Below, in pieces: positions 1 through 9,203 of a stretch of DNA of 64,000 nt (the first letter of the stretch is position 1; each line of letters starts with the position of its first letter). This stretch comes from Paraburkholderia sp. Tr-20389 (lineage in GTDB: Bacteria > Pseudomonadota > Gammaproteobacteria > Burkholderiales > Burkholderiaceae), in NCBI RefSeq assembly GCF_017104565.1, contig NZ_JAAGPD010000011.1, forward strand, positions 62,001-126,000, written 5' to 3'. A program made the position numbers and the translations under genes. The notes beneath the pieces are model-generated. The model ran no database searches. It was not told the origin of the DNA and worked only from the letters and a program-made list of their open reading frames with translations.

Positions 1-303
1 CGTAAGCGGACCCGGCCAGAACGCGTCAATCAGGCGCTGCGCATCGGACGGCAACTGCGCGACCCAGTAGTTCGGGTCGCCGCCCGGCGCCAGATGGACG
101 ATCACCGGATGATTCGCCGGCCTGCCCTTCGCGGCATAAATGCGCGCGACTGCATCAGGACTTTCGGCGTCGCCGCCTAGTCCATACACGGTCTCTGTAG
201 GAAACGCGACGAGTTGTCCTGCATCGAGCAGCGCTGCTGCGTGCGCGATTTCGTCGGCGCCGACGCTCGACGCCACGACAGCAGGTTTCGTTTGATCCGG
301 CAT
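1..303 (-). CDS. tsaC: L-threonylcarbamoyladenylate synthase (Sua5/YrdC), cut by window edge
   Basis: First 101 codons of a Sua5/YciO/YrdC-family protein, which makes threonylcarbamoyl-AMP from threonine, bicarbonate and ATP for the t6A37 modification of ANN-decoding tRNAs. The ATG at 301-303 is followed by the family's opening pattern: a hydrophilic helix, then FPTETVYGLGGDA at about residues 35-47 and KGRPANHPVIVHL further on, matching the nucleotide- and tRNA-site motifs of YrdC. The C-terminal part lies beyond the window, so I cannot tell whether the extra Sua5 domain is present. It begins 12 nt after the purK stop and is probably co-transcribed with the purC-purE-purK genes upstream. Confidence 0.93.
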   Translation of the reverse strand, partial: MPDQTKPAVVASSVGADEIAHAAALLDAGQLVAFPTETVYGLGGDAESPDAVARIYAAKGRPANHPVIVHLAPGGDPNYWVAQLPSDAQRLIDAFWPGPLT

Positions 304-315
304 CGGGGCTCGTGC

Positions 316-1524
316 TCAGTTCGTCGGGATATGCAGCAGACGCGCACAATCGCGCGCCGCAGAACGCGCATGCTCGAGCGTCGCGGCCGTGAAGTTCACG
401 TGACCCATCTTGCGACCGGGCCGCGCTTCTTCCTTGCCATACAGATGCAGACGCGCTTCCGGCATCGCGGCGACTTCGTGCCACGGTGGCGTGACGGCGG
501 CCGTTGGTCTGTCGCCCTTCGCGTTGGCCGGGAACCACACGTCGCCGAGGATGTTCAGCATCACGGCAGGCGAATGCTGGCGCGTGTCGCCGAGCGGCAT
601 GCCCGTCATCGCGCGCACCTGCTGTTCGAACTGGCTCGTCGCACAGGCGTCGACCGTGTAGTGGCCGGAGTTGTGCGGACGCGGCGCCATTTCGTTCGCG
701 ACCAGCGTGCCGTCTTCGAGAATGAAGAACTCCACGCACAGCACGCCGACATAACCGAGCTTGTCCGCGATCTGCAGCGCGGCCTGCTGCGCCTGCTCGA
801 CGAGCGTCGCGTTCGCGTCAGGCGCGGGCACGATGGTGTGCGACAGCACGCCATTGCGATGTGTGTTCTGCGCAAGCGGATAGACAGCCGAGCAACCCAT
901 CGCACCGCGCGCGATCAGCGCCGACACTTCGAACTTCAGCGGCAGACGCTTTTCGAGCACGCACGCGACGCCACCTAGCGACGCATACGCTGCGCGCGCT
1001 TCGGCGGCGTTGCCCACGCGCACCTGGCCCTTGCCGTCGTAGCCCATGCGCGCCGTCTTCAGAATGCCGGGCAGCACGGCTTCGAGCGCGGCGTCATTCA
1101 GCTCAGCCAGCGAATCCGGCGATTCGATCACGACATGCGGCGCAACCGGCACGCCCGACGAAGCGATGAAGCGCTTCTCCGCAATGCGGTCTTGCGCGAC
1201 GGCGACGCAGCGCCCCGCGGGACTGACGAACGTCGTGCGCGCGAGGAAATCGAGGCTCGCGGACGGGACGTTTTCGAACTCGGTCGACACCGCCGCGCAC
1301 AGGCGCGCAAGTTCGGTGAGGGCCGCTTCATCGTCGTAGGCGGCACGCAGATGGCGATCGGCGACAGCGCCCGCCGGACTGGTTTCGTCCGGATCGAGCA
1401 CGGCAACGCGATAGCCCATCGCCTGCGCGGCAAAGCAGAACATGCGGCCGAGCTGGCCGCCACCAACCATGCCGAGCCATGCGCCGGGCATAATCGGTGA
1501 AACCGGAGTGTTGTCTGGATTCAT
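316..1524 (-). CDS. purK: N5-carboxyaminoimidazole ribonucleotide synthase
   Basis: 402-aa ATP-grasp enzyme converting AIR, ATP and bicarbonate to N5-CAIR in de novo purine synthesis. Visible are the glycine-rich GGGQLGRM at residues 21-28, the ATP-grasp loop GYDGKGQ at 161-167 and the metal/substrate segment [14 protein letters not shown] at 277-290, all typical of PurK; length is normal. The first 13 residues before the core start could be shorter in vivo. It follows purE after 74 nt and precedes sua5 by 12 nt, so purC, purE, purK and sua5 look like one minus-strand transcription unit; PurE uses the PurK product directly. Confidence 0.97.
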   Translation of the reverse strand: MNPDNTPVSPIMPGAWLGMVGGGQLGRMFCFAAQAMGYRVAVLDPDETSPAGAVADRHLRAAYDDEAALTELARLCAAVSTEFENVPSASLDFLARTTFVSPAGRCVAVAQDRIAEKRFIASSGVPVAPHVVIESPDSLAELNDAALEAVLPGILKTARMGYDGKGQVRVGNAAEARAAYASLGGVACVLEKRLPLKFEVSALIARGAMGCSAVYPLAQNTHRNGVLSHTIVPAPDANATLVEQAQQAALQIADKLGYVGVLCVEFFILEDGTLVANEMAPRPHNSGHYTVDACATSQFEQQVRAMTGMPLGDTRQHSPAVMLNILGDVWFPANAKGDRPTAAVTPPWHEVAAMPEARLHLYGKEEARPGRKMGHVNFTAATLEHARSAARDCARLLHIPTN

Positions 1525-1598
1525 CTTGGTGGTCGGTCGCGGCCGACGTGAGAGTCGGCCGGGTGAGACATCGAACGGCGAAGCGGCACCGCTGCGCG

Positions 1599-2108
1599 TT
1601 ACAGCGGCGGCAGCGTCATCGCGTGAGCCGCCTGGTTCTGGCGCACGCGGAACGCAGCGAGCTTCTCCGCATATTCCGGCGATGTGCCGGACAGCAACGA
1701 CACGGCGAACAGCGCCGCATTCGCCGCGCCTGCTTCGCCGATCGCGAACGTCGCGACGGGCACGCCCTTCGGCATCTGCACGATCGAATGCAACGAATCG
1801 ACGCCCTTCAGATACTTGCTCGCGACGGGCACGCCCAGCACGGGCACCGTCGTCTTCGCGGCGAGCATGCCCGGCAGATGCGCCGCGCCGCCCGCGCCCG
1901 CGATGATCGCGCGGATGCCGCGCTCGCGCGCGCTTTCAGCATAGGCGAACATCTCGTCCGGCATGCGGTGCGCGGACACGACCTTCGCTTCGTACGGCAC
2001 GCCGAATTCCTGCAGGATCGCGACCGCGTTCTTCATCACTTCCCAGTCGGAGCTGGAACCCATCAGCACGCCGACGACGGGCGCGCTGTGCGTGTGTGCT
2101 TCACTCAT
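1599..2108 (-). CDS. purE: N5-carboxyaminoimidazole ribonucleotide mutase
   Basis: 169-aa class I PurE, which isomerises N5-CAIR to CAIR. Diagnostic motifs are present: [13 protein letters not shown] at residues 13-25 (phosphate loop), SAHRMPDE at 45-52 with the catalytic histidine, and [10 protein letters not shown] at 71-80. Length matches the bacterial octameric enzyme. It sits 24 nt downstream of purC and directly before purK, its partner in the two-step bacterial carboxylation route. Confidence 0.97.
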   Translation of the reverse strand: MSEAHTHSAPVVGVLMGSSSDWEVMKNAVAILQEFGVPYEAKVVSAHRMPDEMFAYAESARERGIRAIIAGAGGAAHLPGMLAAKTTVPVLGVPVASKYLKGVDSLHSIVQMPKGVPVATFAIGEAGAANAALFAVSLLSGTSPEYAEKLAAFRVRQNQAAHAMTLPPL

Positions 2109-2132
2109 GTTGTCTTTCCGTATGCGTGGCGC

Positions 2133-3023
2133 TCAGTCGAGCTTCTGTCCCGTGAGGCGTTCGAGCGCTTCCTGATACTTTTCGGCCGTCTTCGTGACGA
2201 CTTCGTCGGGCAGCTTCGGCGCGGGCGGCTCTTTCTTCCACGGCTGGGTTTCGAGCCAGTCGCGCACGAACTGCTTGTCGAACGACGGCGGGTTGGTGCC
2301 GACCTGGTACTGATCCGCCGGCCAGAAGCGCGACGAGTCTGCCGTCAGCGCTTCGTCCATCAGATACAGCTTGCCGTGCTCGTCCAGACCGAATTCGAAC
2401 TTCGTGTCGGCGATGATGATGCCGCGGGTCGCCGCATAGTCTGCCGCTTCCTTGTACAGACGGATGGAGATGTCGCGGATCGTCGCCGACAGTTCGGTGC
2501 CGATGCGGCGCTCCATCTCTTCATACGTGATGTTTTCGTCGTGGTGGCCCATCTCGGCCTTGGCTGCCGGCGTGAAGATCGGCTCGGGCAGCTTCTGCGC
2601 ATTCTGCAGGCCTTCGGGCAGTTGCACACCGCACACGGCGCCCGTTGCCTGATAGTCCTTCCAGCCGCTGCCGGCCAGATAACCGCGCACCACGGCTTCG
2701 ACGAGAATCGGCTCGAGGCGCTTCACGACCACCCCGCGTCCCTTCACCTGCTCGACTTCGTCCGGCGCGACGACCGTTTCGGGCGCGACGCCCGTCAAAT
2801 GATTCGGCACGACGTGCTTGAGCTTGTCGAACCAGAAGTTCGCCATCTGGTTCAGCACGCGACCCTTGTCCGGAATCGGCTCGCCCATGATGACGTCGAA
2901 GGCGGACAGACGGTCCGTCGTGACGATCAGCAACTGGTCGTTGCCCACCGCGTAGTTGTCGCGGACCTTGCCGCGGCCGAGCAGCGGCAGCGAGCGGAGC
3001 GTGGATTCGTAGAGGGTAGACAT
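2133..3023 (-). CDS. purC: Phosphoribosylaminoimidazole-succinocarboxamide synthase (SAICAR synthetase)
   Basis: 296-aa PurC joining CAIR and aspartate with ATP to give SAICAR. The start at 3021-3023 gives MSTLYES followed by [13 protein letters not shown], the N-terminal ATP-binding glycine-rich strand, and [18 protein letters not shown], a PurC signature. An upstream in-frame codon would add five residues (MRITT) without homology, so I prefer the internal ATG. First gene of the purine unit purC-purE-purK-sua5. It is separated from fba upstream by a good terminator, so it probably has its own promoter in the 38 nt before the start or within the fba 3' region. Confidence 0.96.
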   Translation of the reverse strand: MSTLYESTLRSLPLLGRGKVRDNYAVGNDQLLIVTTDRLSAFDVIMGEPIPDKGRVLNQMANFWFDKLKHVVPNHLTGVAPETVVAPDEVEQVKGRGVVVKRLEPILVEAVVRGYLAGSGWKDYQATGAVCGVQLPEGLQNAQKLPEPIFTPAAKAEMGHHDENITYEEMERRIGTELSATIRDISIRLYKEAADYAATRGIIIADTKFEFGLDEHGKLYLMDEALTADSSRFWPADQYQVGTNPPSFDKQFVRDWLETQPWKKEPPAPKLPDEVVTKTAEKYQEALERLTGQKLD

Positions 3024-3061
3024 CGTCGTGATTCGCAAAAATGGGGCTGAAAAACGGCCCG

Positions 3062-3105
3062 GAACAAAAGGGAAACGCCGTTCCCCGGATCATGCGGGAA
3101 CGGCG
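3062..3105 (-). terminator. Rho-independent terminator after fba
   Basis: A 10-bp perfect stem (CGCCGTTCCC at 3076-3085 pairing with GGGAACGGCG at 3096-3105) lies about 50 nt downstream of the fba stop. On the minus strand it is followed by the T-rich run TTTCCCTTTTGTTCC. It separates fba from purC. Confidence 0.75.
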
Positions 3106-3153
3106 ATCTGACGACAACCTGACCGGATGGCCAGGCGCGTGCGCATCGACTGC

Positions 3154-4218
3154 TTAGCGAACGACCTGCGCGAGTTCGCCCGCCTTGTACTTCTCAGCGA
3201 TCTTGTCCAGCGAGATCGGCTTGATCGTCGACGCCTGGCCTTCGCAACCGAACGCCAGGTAACGGTCCACGCAGACCTTCTTCGCGGCTTCGCGAGCCGG
3301 CTTCAGGTAGTCGCGCGGATCGAACTTCGACGGATTCTCCGCCAGATAGCGGCGGATCGCGCCCGTGATGGCCAGACGCAGATCGGTGTCGATGTTGATC
3401 TTGCGCACGCCATGCTTGATGCCGATCTGGATTTCCTCGACGGGCACGCCGTAGGTTTCCTTCATGTCGCCGCCGAATTCGCGGATCTCCGCCAGCAGTT
3501 CCTGCGGCACCGACGACGAACCGTGCATCACCAGGTGCGTATTCGGAATGCGCTCGTGAATCTCGCGAATGCGCTGGATCGACAGGATATCGCCCGTCGG
3601 CTTCTTCGAGAACTTGTACGCGCCGTGCGACGTGCCGATTGCAATGGCGAGTGCGTCGCACTGCGTGAGCTTCACGAAGTCCGCTGCCTGCTCGACGTCG
3701 GTCAGCAGCTGCTCGCGCGTCATCGTGCCTTCCGCGCCGTGGCCGTCTTCCTTGTCGCCCTTCATCGTTTCCAGCGAACCGAGCACGCCCAGTTCCGCTT
3801 CAACCGTCACGCCGATCGAATGCGCCGCTTCAACCACCTTGCGCGACACATCGACGTTGTACTCGTACGACGCCACCGTCTTGCCGTCGGCTTCGAGCGA
3901 ACCGTCCATCATCACGCTCGTGAAGCCGCTGCGGATCGCGGCCATGCAGACTGCCGGCGACTGGCCGTGGTCCTGGTGCATCACGACGGGAATGTGCGGA
4001 TACGACTCGATGGCCGCTTCGATCAGATGGCGCAGGAACGGCTCGCCCGCGTACTTACGCGCGCCTGCCGAAGCCTGCATGATCACAGGCGCATTGACCT
4101 GATCCGCTGCCGCCATGATGGCCTGCACCTGCTCCAGGTTGTTCACGTTGAATGCCGGAAGGCCATAACCGTTTTCGGCGGCATGGTCCAGCAGTTGACG
4201 CATTGATACGAGAGGCAT
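3154..4218 (-). CDS. fba: Fructose-bisphosphate aldolase, class II (CbbA type)
   Basis: 354-aa zinc-dependent aldolase cleaving fructose 1,6-bisphosphate to DHAP and glyceraldehyde 3-phosphate. Residues 81-87 are HQDHGQS with the catalytic Asp83 and zinc ligand His84, AELG at 151-154 carries another family residue, and TSHGAYKF and VMHGSSS further on are the zinc- and phosphate-binding segments. The start at 4216-4218 ([10 protein letters not shown]) matches the family; the frame stays open 46 codons upstream but that stretch is not protein-like and crosses the structured element at 4290-4372. Glycolysis genes pgk, pyk and fba are consecutive on this strand. Confidence 0.97.
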   Translation of the reverse strand: MPLVSMRQLLDHAAENGYGLPAFNVNNLEQVQAIMAAADQVNAPVIMQASAGARKYAGEPFLRHLIEAAIESYPHIPVVMHQDHGQSPAVCMAAIRSGFTSVMMDGSLEADGKTVASYEYNVDVSRKVVEAAHSIGVTVEAELGVLGSLETMKGDKEDGHGAEGTMTREQLLTDVEQAADFVKLTQCDALAIAIGTSHGAYKFSKKPTGDILSIQRIREIHERIPNTHLVMHGSSSVPQELLAEIREFGGDMKETYGVPVEEIQIGIKHGVRKINIDTDLRLAITGAIRRYLAENPSKFDPRDYLKPAREAAKKVCVDRYLAFGCEGQASTIKPISLDKIAEKYKAGELAQVVR

Positions 4219-4289
4219 TGATTTACTCCATAGATTGAAACGAAATCTGTGCCGACGGCATCTATTTATGCAATTTCGTGCAATTTTAT

Positions 4290-4372
4290 CGTGAAGCAGA
4301 CCGTGTCCCGCGCGCACGCTCCCAAACTGTGTGCGCCGCCTCTCTTTCAGGGACACGGCTTACTGCTTCACG
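4290..4372. repeat. Long three-part dyad between pyk and fba
   Basis: Nested arms fold into one long hairpin: CGTGAAGCA (4290-4298) with TGCTTCACG (4364-4372), CCGTGTCCC (4301-4309) with GGGACACGG (4350-4358), and GCGCGCAC (4310-4317) with GTGTGCGC (4329-4336, one G-U pair). It lies 90 nt after the pyk stop and 72 nt before the fba start. There is no T tract on either side, so it is not a classical terminator; an mRNA-processing or stability structure, or a REP-like repeat, are the alternatives. Confidence 0.7.
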
Positions 4373-4461
4373 CGTGCCGTTCGGCTGGCCGTTCTTCCTC
4401 AACGTAACGGCTTGCTATCACCCGCTCTCGCGGCGGTGATGGCTGGCTCAACCTGCTCGCG

Positions 4462-5898
4462 TCAGACCGGCTCGCCGACGCGAACGATCTTCAGCGTGTT
4501 CGTGCCGCCTGCCTGGCCCATCGGCTCGCCGACAGTCAGCACGACCATGTCGCCGCGCGCCGCATAGCCCTTGCCCACCACCACTTCGAGCGCCTGCGCG
4601 AGCGCGATGTCGCGATCGCTGCTGGTATCCAGATGCAGCGACGTCACGTTGCGGTAGATCGCCATCGCGCGCTCGCTGCCCGTGCGGGGCGTCAGCGCGA
4701 AGATGGGCACGTGGGTCCAGTGACGCGACATCCACAGCGCCGTCGAGCCCGACTCAGTCAACGCGACGATCGCCTTTGCGCCCAGGTGATACGCGGTGAA
4801 CAGCGCGCCCATCGCGATCGACTGGTCGATGCGGGTGAACGTGCGGTCGAGGAAATCCTTGTCCAGTTCGACATGCTCGGACTTCTCGGCTTCGACGCAG
4901 ATGGCAGCCATCGTTTCGATGGTCTGCACCGGGTACTTGCCCGCCGCCGATTCCGCCGACAGCATCACCGCGTCCGTGCCGTCCAGCACCGCGTTCGCGA
5001 CGTCCGACACTTCCGCGCGGGTCGGCACCGGCGCGTGGATCATCGATTCCATCATCTGCGTGGCCGTGATCACGAACTTGTTCATGTCGCGCGCCATCTT
5101 GATCATGCGCTTTTGCAGCGCGGGCACAGCCGCGTTGCCGACTTCCACGGCGAGGTCGCCGCGCGCGACCATGATGCCGTCCGATGCTTCGAGAATGCCT
5201 TGCAGCGCCGGAATCGCTTCGGCGCGCTCGATCTTCGCGATCATCTTCGGCTTGATGCCGTAAGGCGCGCCCGCGATGTTCGCGAGCTGGCGCGCCATTT
5301 CCATGTCGGTTGCGTTCTTCGGGAACGACACGGCGACGTAGTCCGCGCCCAGCGACATCGCCGTGCGGATATCTTCCATGTCCTTCGCGGTCAGCGCCGG
5401 CGCCGTCAGGCCGCCGCCCTGGCGGTTGATGCCCTTGTTGTTCGACAGGTCGCCGCCGATCTTCACCACGGTATGGATCTCGCTGCCGATCACGCGGGCA
5501 ACCGTCAGCACGATCAGGCCGTCGTTCAGGAGCAGCGTGTCGCCCGCTCGCAGGTCGCGCGGCAGATCCTTGTAGTCGAGACCGACGCGGTCGTCGTTGC
5601 CGAGCTCGCAGTCGGCGTCGAGGATGAAGGTGTTGCCGGCGATCAGCGTGGTCTTGCCGTTTTCGAACTTGCCGACACGGATTTTCGGGCCTTGCAGATC
5701 GGCCATGATGCCGACCTCGCGGCCTGCCTGCCGGGCCGCTTCACGTACGAACTCCGCGCGTTGACGATGGTCGTCGGCGGTGCCGTGCGAGAAGTTGAGA
5801 CGCACCACGTCGGCGCCCGCCTGAATCATCTGCAGCAGGATGTCCTGTGTGCTGGAAGCGGGTCCGATGGTTGCGACAATCTTGGTGGCGCGATGCAT
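4462..5898 (-). CDS. pyk: Pyruvate kinase
   Basis: 478-aa pyruvate kinase transferring phosphate from PEP to ADP. The core opens with MHRATKIVATIGPASS and RLNFSHG, carries the active-site segment MIAKIERAEAI, and NKFVITATQMMESMI near the A/B domain junction; length from this start is normal for bacteria. The sequence GAGGAG lies just 5 nt before the ATG at 5896-5898, a strong ribosome binding site, which is why I place the start here. The frame is nevertheless open for 161 more codons back to 6381, described separately. Neighbours are pgk upstream and fba downstream. Confidence 0.95.
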   Translation of the reverse strand: MHRATKIVATIGPASSTQDILLQMIQAGADVVRLNFSHGTADDHRQRAEFVREAARQAGREVGIMADLQGPKIRVGKFENGKTTLIAGNTFILDADCELGNDDRVGLDYKDLPRDLRAGDTLLLNDGLIVLTVARVIGSEIHTVVKIGGDLSNNKGINRQGGGLTAPALTAKDMEDIRTAMSLGADYVAVSFPKNATDMEMARQLANIAGAPYGIKPKMIAKIERAEAIPALQGILEASDGIMVARGDLAVEVGNAAVPALQKRMIKMARDMNKFVITATQMMESMIHAPVPTRAEVSDVANAVLDGTDAVMLSAESAAGKYPVQTIETMAAICVEAEKSEHVELDKDFLDRTFTRIDQSIAMGALFTAYHLGAKAIVALTESGSTALWMSRHWTHVPIFALTPRTGSERAMAIYRNVTSLHLDTSSDRDIALAQALEVVVGKGYAARGDMVVLTVGEPMGQAGGTNTLKIVRVGEPV

Positions 5899-6381
5899 GA
5901 GTCTCCTCGTCTGGATGGGATCGCTGGGATGAACGTTGGGAGTCGGATGCGGAGGCTGCGCAACGACAGGTGCTGCATGGGGTGGTGCGCCGTTCGTTCC
6001 CTTCGAACCTTGAAGGCCCGGCGTCGAATCGTGGGGAGCTGCTGCGATCGTCGATGTCTGCGGCCGGGTGGACCCGGCTGCAGGCAAGGATGGGTCGGCT
6101 TCGGTGTGCGAGGCGAGAGACACCGTTGCGGTTGAATCGGCCGGTTCTGCCGCGCCCTCTGCGTGAGGCGCGCTATCCATGACGGCCAGTTCGGAATTCT
6201 GCTGCTCTTCGGCAAGGGCTGCGGTCTGTGCCACGGGCGCGTTGCCGGAAATTTGCGAGGCCGCCTGAGCTGCGGCCCCGGATTGCAGCGCCTGTGCGGA
6301 GCGCGCTGCGCGCTCCCCTGTCGCTGCCGTGCGCGACGCGTTGCGCGTCTTCTGAGGCTTGTTGGGGGAGCGCGTCGCCAT
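5899..6381 (-). other. Open 161-codon extension upstream of pyruvate kinase
   Basis: In frame with pyk, this stretch runs without a stop from an ATG at 6379-6381, two bases after the pgk stop (TGATAATG), to the canonical pyk start. Translated, it is rich in Ala, Ser, Thr, Pro, Gln and Gly with no hydrophobic core, as in disordered linkers, and uses GCA, TCC and CCT codons more than the flanking enzymes. There is no clear ribosome binding site before 6381, but the start could be coupled to termination of pgk. It may be an N-terminal extension of pyruvate kinase, a separate leader translation, or merely an open untranslated region. I cannot decide from sequence alone. Confidence 0.45.
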
Positions 6382-6383
6382 TA

Positions 6384-7577
6384 TCAGGCCCGCGATTCCA
6401 GCACTGCGACTGCGGGCAGCTTCTTGCCCTCGAGGAACTCGAGGAAGGCGCCGCCGCCCGTCGAGATATAGCTGACCTTGTCGTGGATGCCGTACTTTGC
6501 GATGGCCGCGAGCGTGTCGCCGCCGCCTGCGATCGAGTAAGCCGACGACTTCGCGATGGCTTCAGCAAGCGTCTTCGTGCCGTTGCCGAACTGGTCGAAC
6601 TCGAACACGCCGACCGGGCCGTTCCACACGACCGTGCCTGCCTTTTCGAGCTGCCCGGCCAGCGCCTTCGCCGTTTCCGGTCCGATGTCGAGGATCATGT
6701 CGTCGTCTTCGATGTCGGCGACCTGCTTGACAGTGGCTTGCGCCGTCGCCGCGAATTCCTTCGCGGTGACCACGTCCGACGGGATCGGCACCGATGCGCC
6801 ACGCGCCTTCGCTGCTTCGATGATCGCCTTCGCTTCGTCAACGAGATCGGCTTCGACCAGCGACTTGCCGATCTTCAGGCCCGCAGCGAGCATGAACGTG
6901 TTGGCGATGCCGCCGCCGACGATCAGCTGATCGACCTTGTCGGCGAGCGACTTCAGGATGGTCAGCTTGGTCGACACCTTCGAGCCCGCGACGATCGCCA
7001 CGAGCGGACGCTTCGGCGCGCCGAGCGCCTTGCCGAGCGCTTCCAGTTCAGCCGCGAGCAGCGGACCCGCGCAGGCGACGCTCGCGTACTTCGCGATGCC
7101 GTGCGTGGTCGCTTCCGCGCGGTGCGCCGTGCCGAACGCATCGTTCACGTACACGTCGCAGAGCTTCGCCATTTTTTGCGCGAGCTCGTCGGAATCCTTC
7201 TTTTCGCCCTTGTTCACGCGGCAGTTTTCGAGCAGCACGACCTGGCCCGGCGCGACGTTCACGCCGTTCTCGACCCAGTTCTGCACGAGCGGTACGTCAC
7301 GGCCGAGCAGTTCGGCGAGTCGCTTCGCGACGGGCGCGAGGGAATCTTCAGGCTTGAAGTCGCCTTCCGTCGGGCGGCCCAGGTGCGACGTGACCATGAC
7401 GGCCGCACCCGCGTCCAGCGCGGACTTGATGGCGGGCACGGAAGCGCGGATGCGGGTGTCTTCGGTGATGTTGCCCGCGTCGTCCTGAGGCACGTTCAGG
7501 TCGGCGCGGATGAAGACGCGTTTGCCGGATAGCTTGCCTTCGGCGATCAGATCGGAGAGACGCAATACCTTGTTCAT
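6384..7577 (-). CDS. pgk: Phosphoglycerate kinase
   Basis: 397-aa monomeric glycolytic enzyme moving phosphate from 1,3-bisphosphoglycerate to [13 protein letters not shown] near residue 24 is the substrate-binding signature, GRPTEG follows, and [10 protein letters not shown] near the C-terminus is the nucleotide phosphate-binding loop. Length is typical. First gene of the pgk-pyk-fba group on the minus strand. The 217 nt upstream to azlD contain no gene; they hold whatever promoter drives this group, but I see no convincing -35/-10 pair. Confidence 0.97.
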   Translation of the reverse strand: MNKVLRLSDLIAEGKLSGKRVFIRADLNVPQDDAGNITEDTRIRASVPAIKSALDAGAAVMVTSHLGRPTEGDFKPEDSLAPVAKRLAELLGRDVPLVQNWVENGVNVAPGQVVLLENCRVNKGEKKDSDELAQKMAKLCDVYVNDAFGTAHRAEATTHGIAKYASVACAGPLLAAELEALGKALGAPKRPLVAIVAGSKVSTKLTILKSLADKVDQLIVGGGIANTFMLAAGLKIGKSLVEADLVDEAKAIIEAAKARGASVPIPSDVVTAKEFAATAQATVKQVADIEDDDMILDIGPETAKALAGQLEKAGTVVWNGPVGVFEFDQFGNGTKTLAEAIAKSSAYSIAGGGDTLAAIAKYGIHDKVSYISTGGGAFLEFLEGKKLPAVAVLESRA

Positions 7578-7794
7578 GATTCGTATGCGAGTTGATTGGA
7601 AGGCGGTGCGGACGCTGCGCGAACGGCCCCTCGCGATCGGTGCCGGCGGCTTCGCGCATGTTCCGGGAGACGGCTATTTTAACCGATCGACAGACCGATC
7701 TAAGCCGATCCGAGCGAATCCCGGTATTTGCCGGCGGTAGCGGGCGTTGCGCGATATTGCAGCGCAACATCCGCAGGCCCGCCGGCAAGCGGCG

Positions 7795-8118
7795 TCAGAA
7801 GATCAGCCGCAGCGCCGTGAACACCAGCATCCCGACGACAATCGTACCGAGCATCGTGCGCCGCCACAGGAACCACGCGAGGCCCGCGAGCGTGCCGTAC
7901 AACTCGTGGTTCGACAGCGCCAGCGACACGCCGCTGTCCGTCACCATCACATCCGGCACGACCACGGCCGCAAGCGCCGCCGCGGGTGCGTAACGCAGCA
8001 TCCGTTGCGCGCGCTCCGGCAGCACCGTGCGTTCACCCCCGATCAGAAACAGCGCGCGTGTCACCGCTGTGACAAACGTCATGCCGATGATCGCGAGCCA
8101 GATTTGCAGGGTGCTCAT
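7795..8118 (-). CDS. azlD: AzlD-family branched-chain amino acid exporter subunit
   Basis: 107-aa membrane protein with about four hydrophobic segments, beginning MSTLQIWLAIIGMTFVTAVTRALF and containing RYAPAAALAAVVVPDVM, the AzlD/YgaH pattern. AzlD is the small partner of AzlC; the pair exports branched-chain amino acids such as valine or related compounds. The start overlaps the azlC stop by 4 nt (ATGA), so the two are translationally coupled. Substrate is inferred from the family and from the divergent ilvE gene. Confidence 0.9.
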   Translation of the reverse strand: MSTLQIWLAIIGMTFVTAVTRALFLIGGERTVLPERAQRMLRYAPAAALAAVVVPDVMVTDSGVSLALSNHELYGTLAGLAWFLWRRTMLGTIVVGMLVFTALRLIF

Positions 8119-8870
8119 TGCGCGTCTCCCGGGCTTCTCGTTCTGTTGCGGATGCGGCGCAGGTCGGCGCGCTCGACGAGCGCGTCGGCGGCCGTGCCCG
8201 CGACGATGGCCGTCACGACGGCGAGCGGCAGCGCGAGACGATACGGCAGATCGAACGCGATCAGCGCGACGATGCCCGCGACGCTCACGGCCGCCAGCGT
8301 CGAGCGCGAGGAAATCGCCGACACCATCACGGGGATCAGCGCGAGCGTGCCCGCGAGCGAAAGGCCCCAGTTATCCGGAAACAGGCTCGCGAGCAGGATA
8401 CCGATGATCGACGACACCTGCCACGACAGCCAGCTCGCGATGGCCATGCCCCAGAAATATGCTTCCTTCCCGGGCACGTAACCGTGCTGGAAGCCCTTCT
8501 TCTGGAACAGCAGATAGATGACGTCGCCGTTGAAATAACCGACCAGCAGGCGCCGGTACAGCGGCAGATAGGAAAAGTGAGGCGCGAGCCCGACGCTGAA
8601 GATCACGAAGCGCGTGTTCACCATCGCGGCCGTCAACAGGATCGTCCAGATGGGCAGCTTGGCGAGCATCAGCGGCAGCACGGCCAGTTGCGACGAGCCC
8701 GCGTAGACCAGCAGCGACATCGCGAGCGACTGCGGCACGGTCATCACCGACTTGCTCATCGCGATGCCCGTCACAAGACCCCAGGAGAAGATCGCCATCA
8801 GCGTCGGCGAATAGGCGCGCGCGCCATCACGGAAGGCACGGCGGTCGAGTTCGGACAAGCGAGCGAGCAT
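8115..8870 (-). CDS. azlC: AzlC-family branched-chain amino acid exporter subunit
   Basis: 251-aa inner-membrane protein of the AzlC/YgaZ family. It starts MLARLSELDRRAFRDGARAY and continues with SPTLMAIFSWGLVTGIAMSK and the family motif MSLLVYAGSSQLAVLPLM. I chose the ATG at 8868-8870; an in-frame GTG at 8901-8903 would add 11 residues without obvious function. Encoded in one unit with azlD and divergent from ilvE, which supports a role in branched-chain amino acid efflux. Confidence 0.88.
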   Translation of the reverse strand: MLARLSELDRRAFRDGARAYSPTLMAIFSWGLVTGIAMSKSVMTVPQSLAMSLLVYAGSSQLAVLPLMLAKLPIWTILLTAAMVNTRFVIFSVGLAPHFSYLPLYRRLLVGYFNGDVIYLLFQKKGFQHGYVPGKEAYFWGMAIASWLSWQVSSIIGILLASLFPDNWGLSLAGTLALIPVMVSAISSRSTLAAVSVAGIVALIAFDLPYRLALPLAVVTAIVAGTAADALVERADLRRIRNRTRSPGDAQ

Positions 8871-9203
8871 GAGACAGATGCGGCGCGGCGCGATGAACGC
8901 CACGATGGCAGGAGGTCAGCGCCAGATCGTGAAGCAGCCGCTGGCGCACGCGGTTTTGTATTCAGCAACCGCCGGATTATAGCGTCCGGGGTGCCCGCGA
9001 ATGCCCGTTGCTTGTGCAAAAGACGCTAAAATATCGCTTTTCGCCGCATGGCGCGCCTGTATCTGTCGTCGTCGCGCCACGCCCCGATTACCCGAATCCG
9101 ACGCCACGGTCGAACGTCGCGAAGCGACGTCACGATCACACGTCACGATTCGAACAATCCGAACAACCCGCGAACCCGCGACCCGAACTGCCTGGAGAAC
9201 CGT
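8871..9203. promoter_or_regulatory. Divergent azlC / ilvE intergenic region
   Basis: 333 nt without a gene. On the minus strand a TATAAT hexamer (8976-8981) is placed to serve azlC, without a good -35. On the plus strand TAAAAT around 9025-9030 could be the -10 for ilvE, again with a weak -35. An open frame from 9048 into ilvE encodes an Arg-rich stretch I regard as untranslated. No riboswitch or leader peptide recognised. Confidence 0.4.

Noticed and set aside
9048-9203. N-terminal extension of IlvE from the ATG at 9048.
   Set aside because: Arg/Ser/Asn-rich, no homology to the family, and the ATG at 9204 has a good ribosome binding site.
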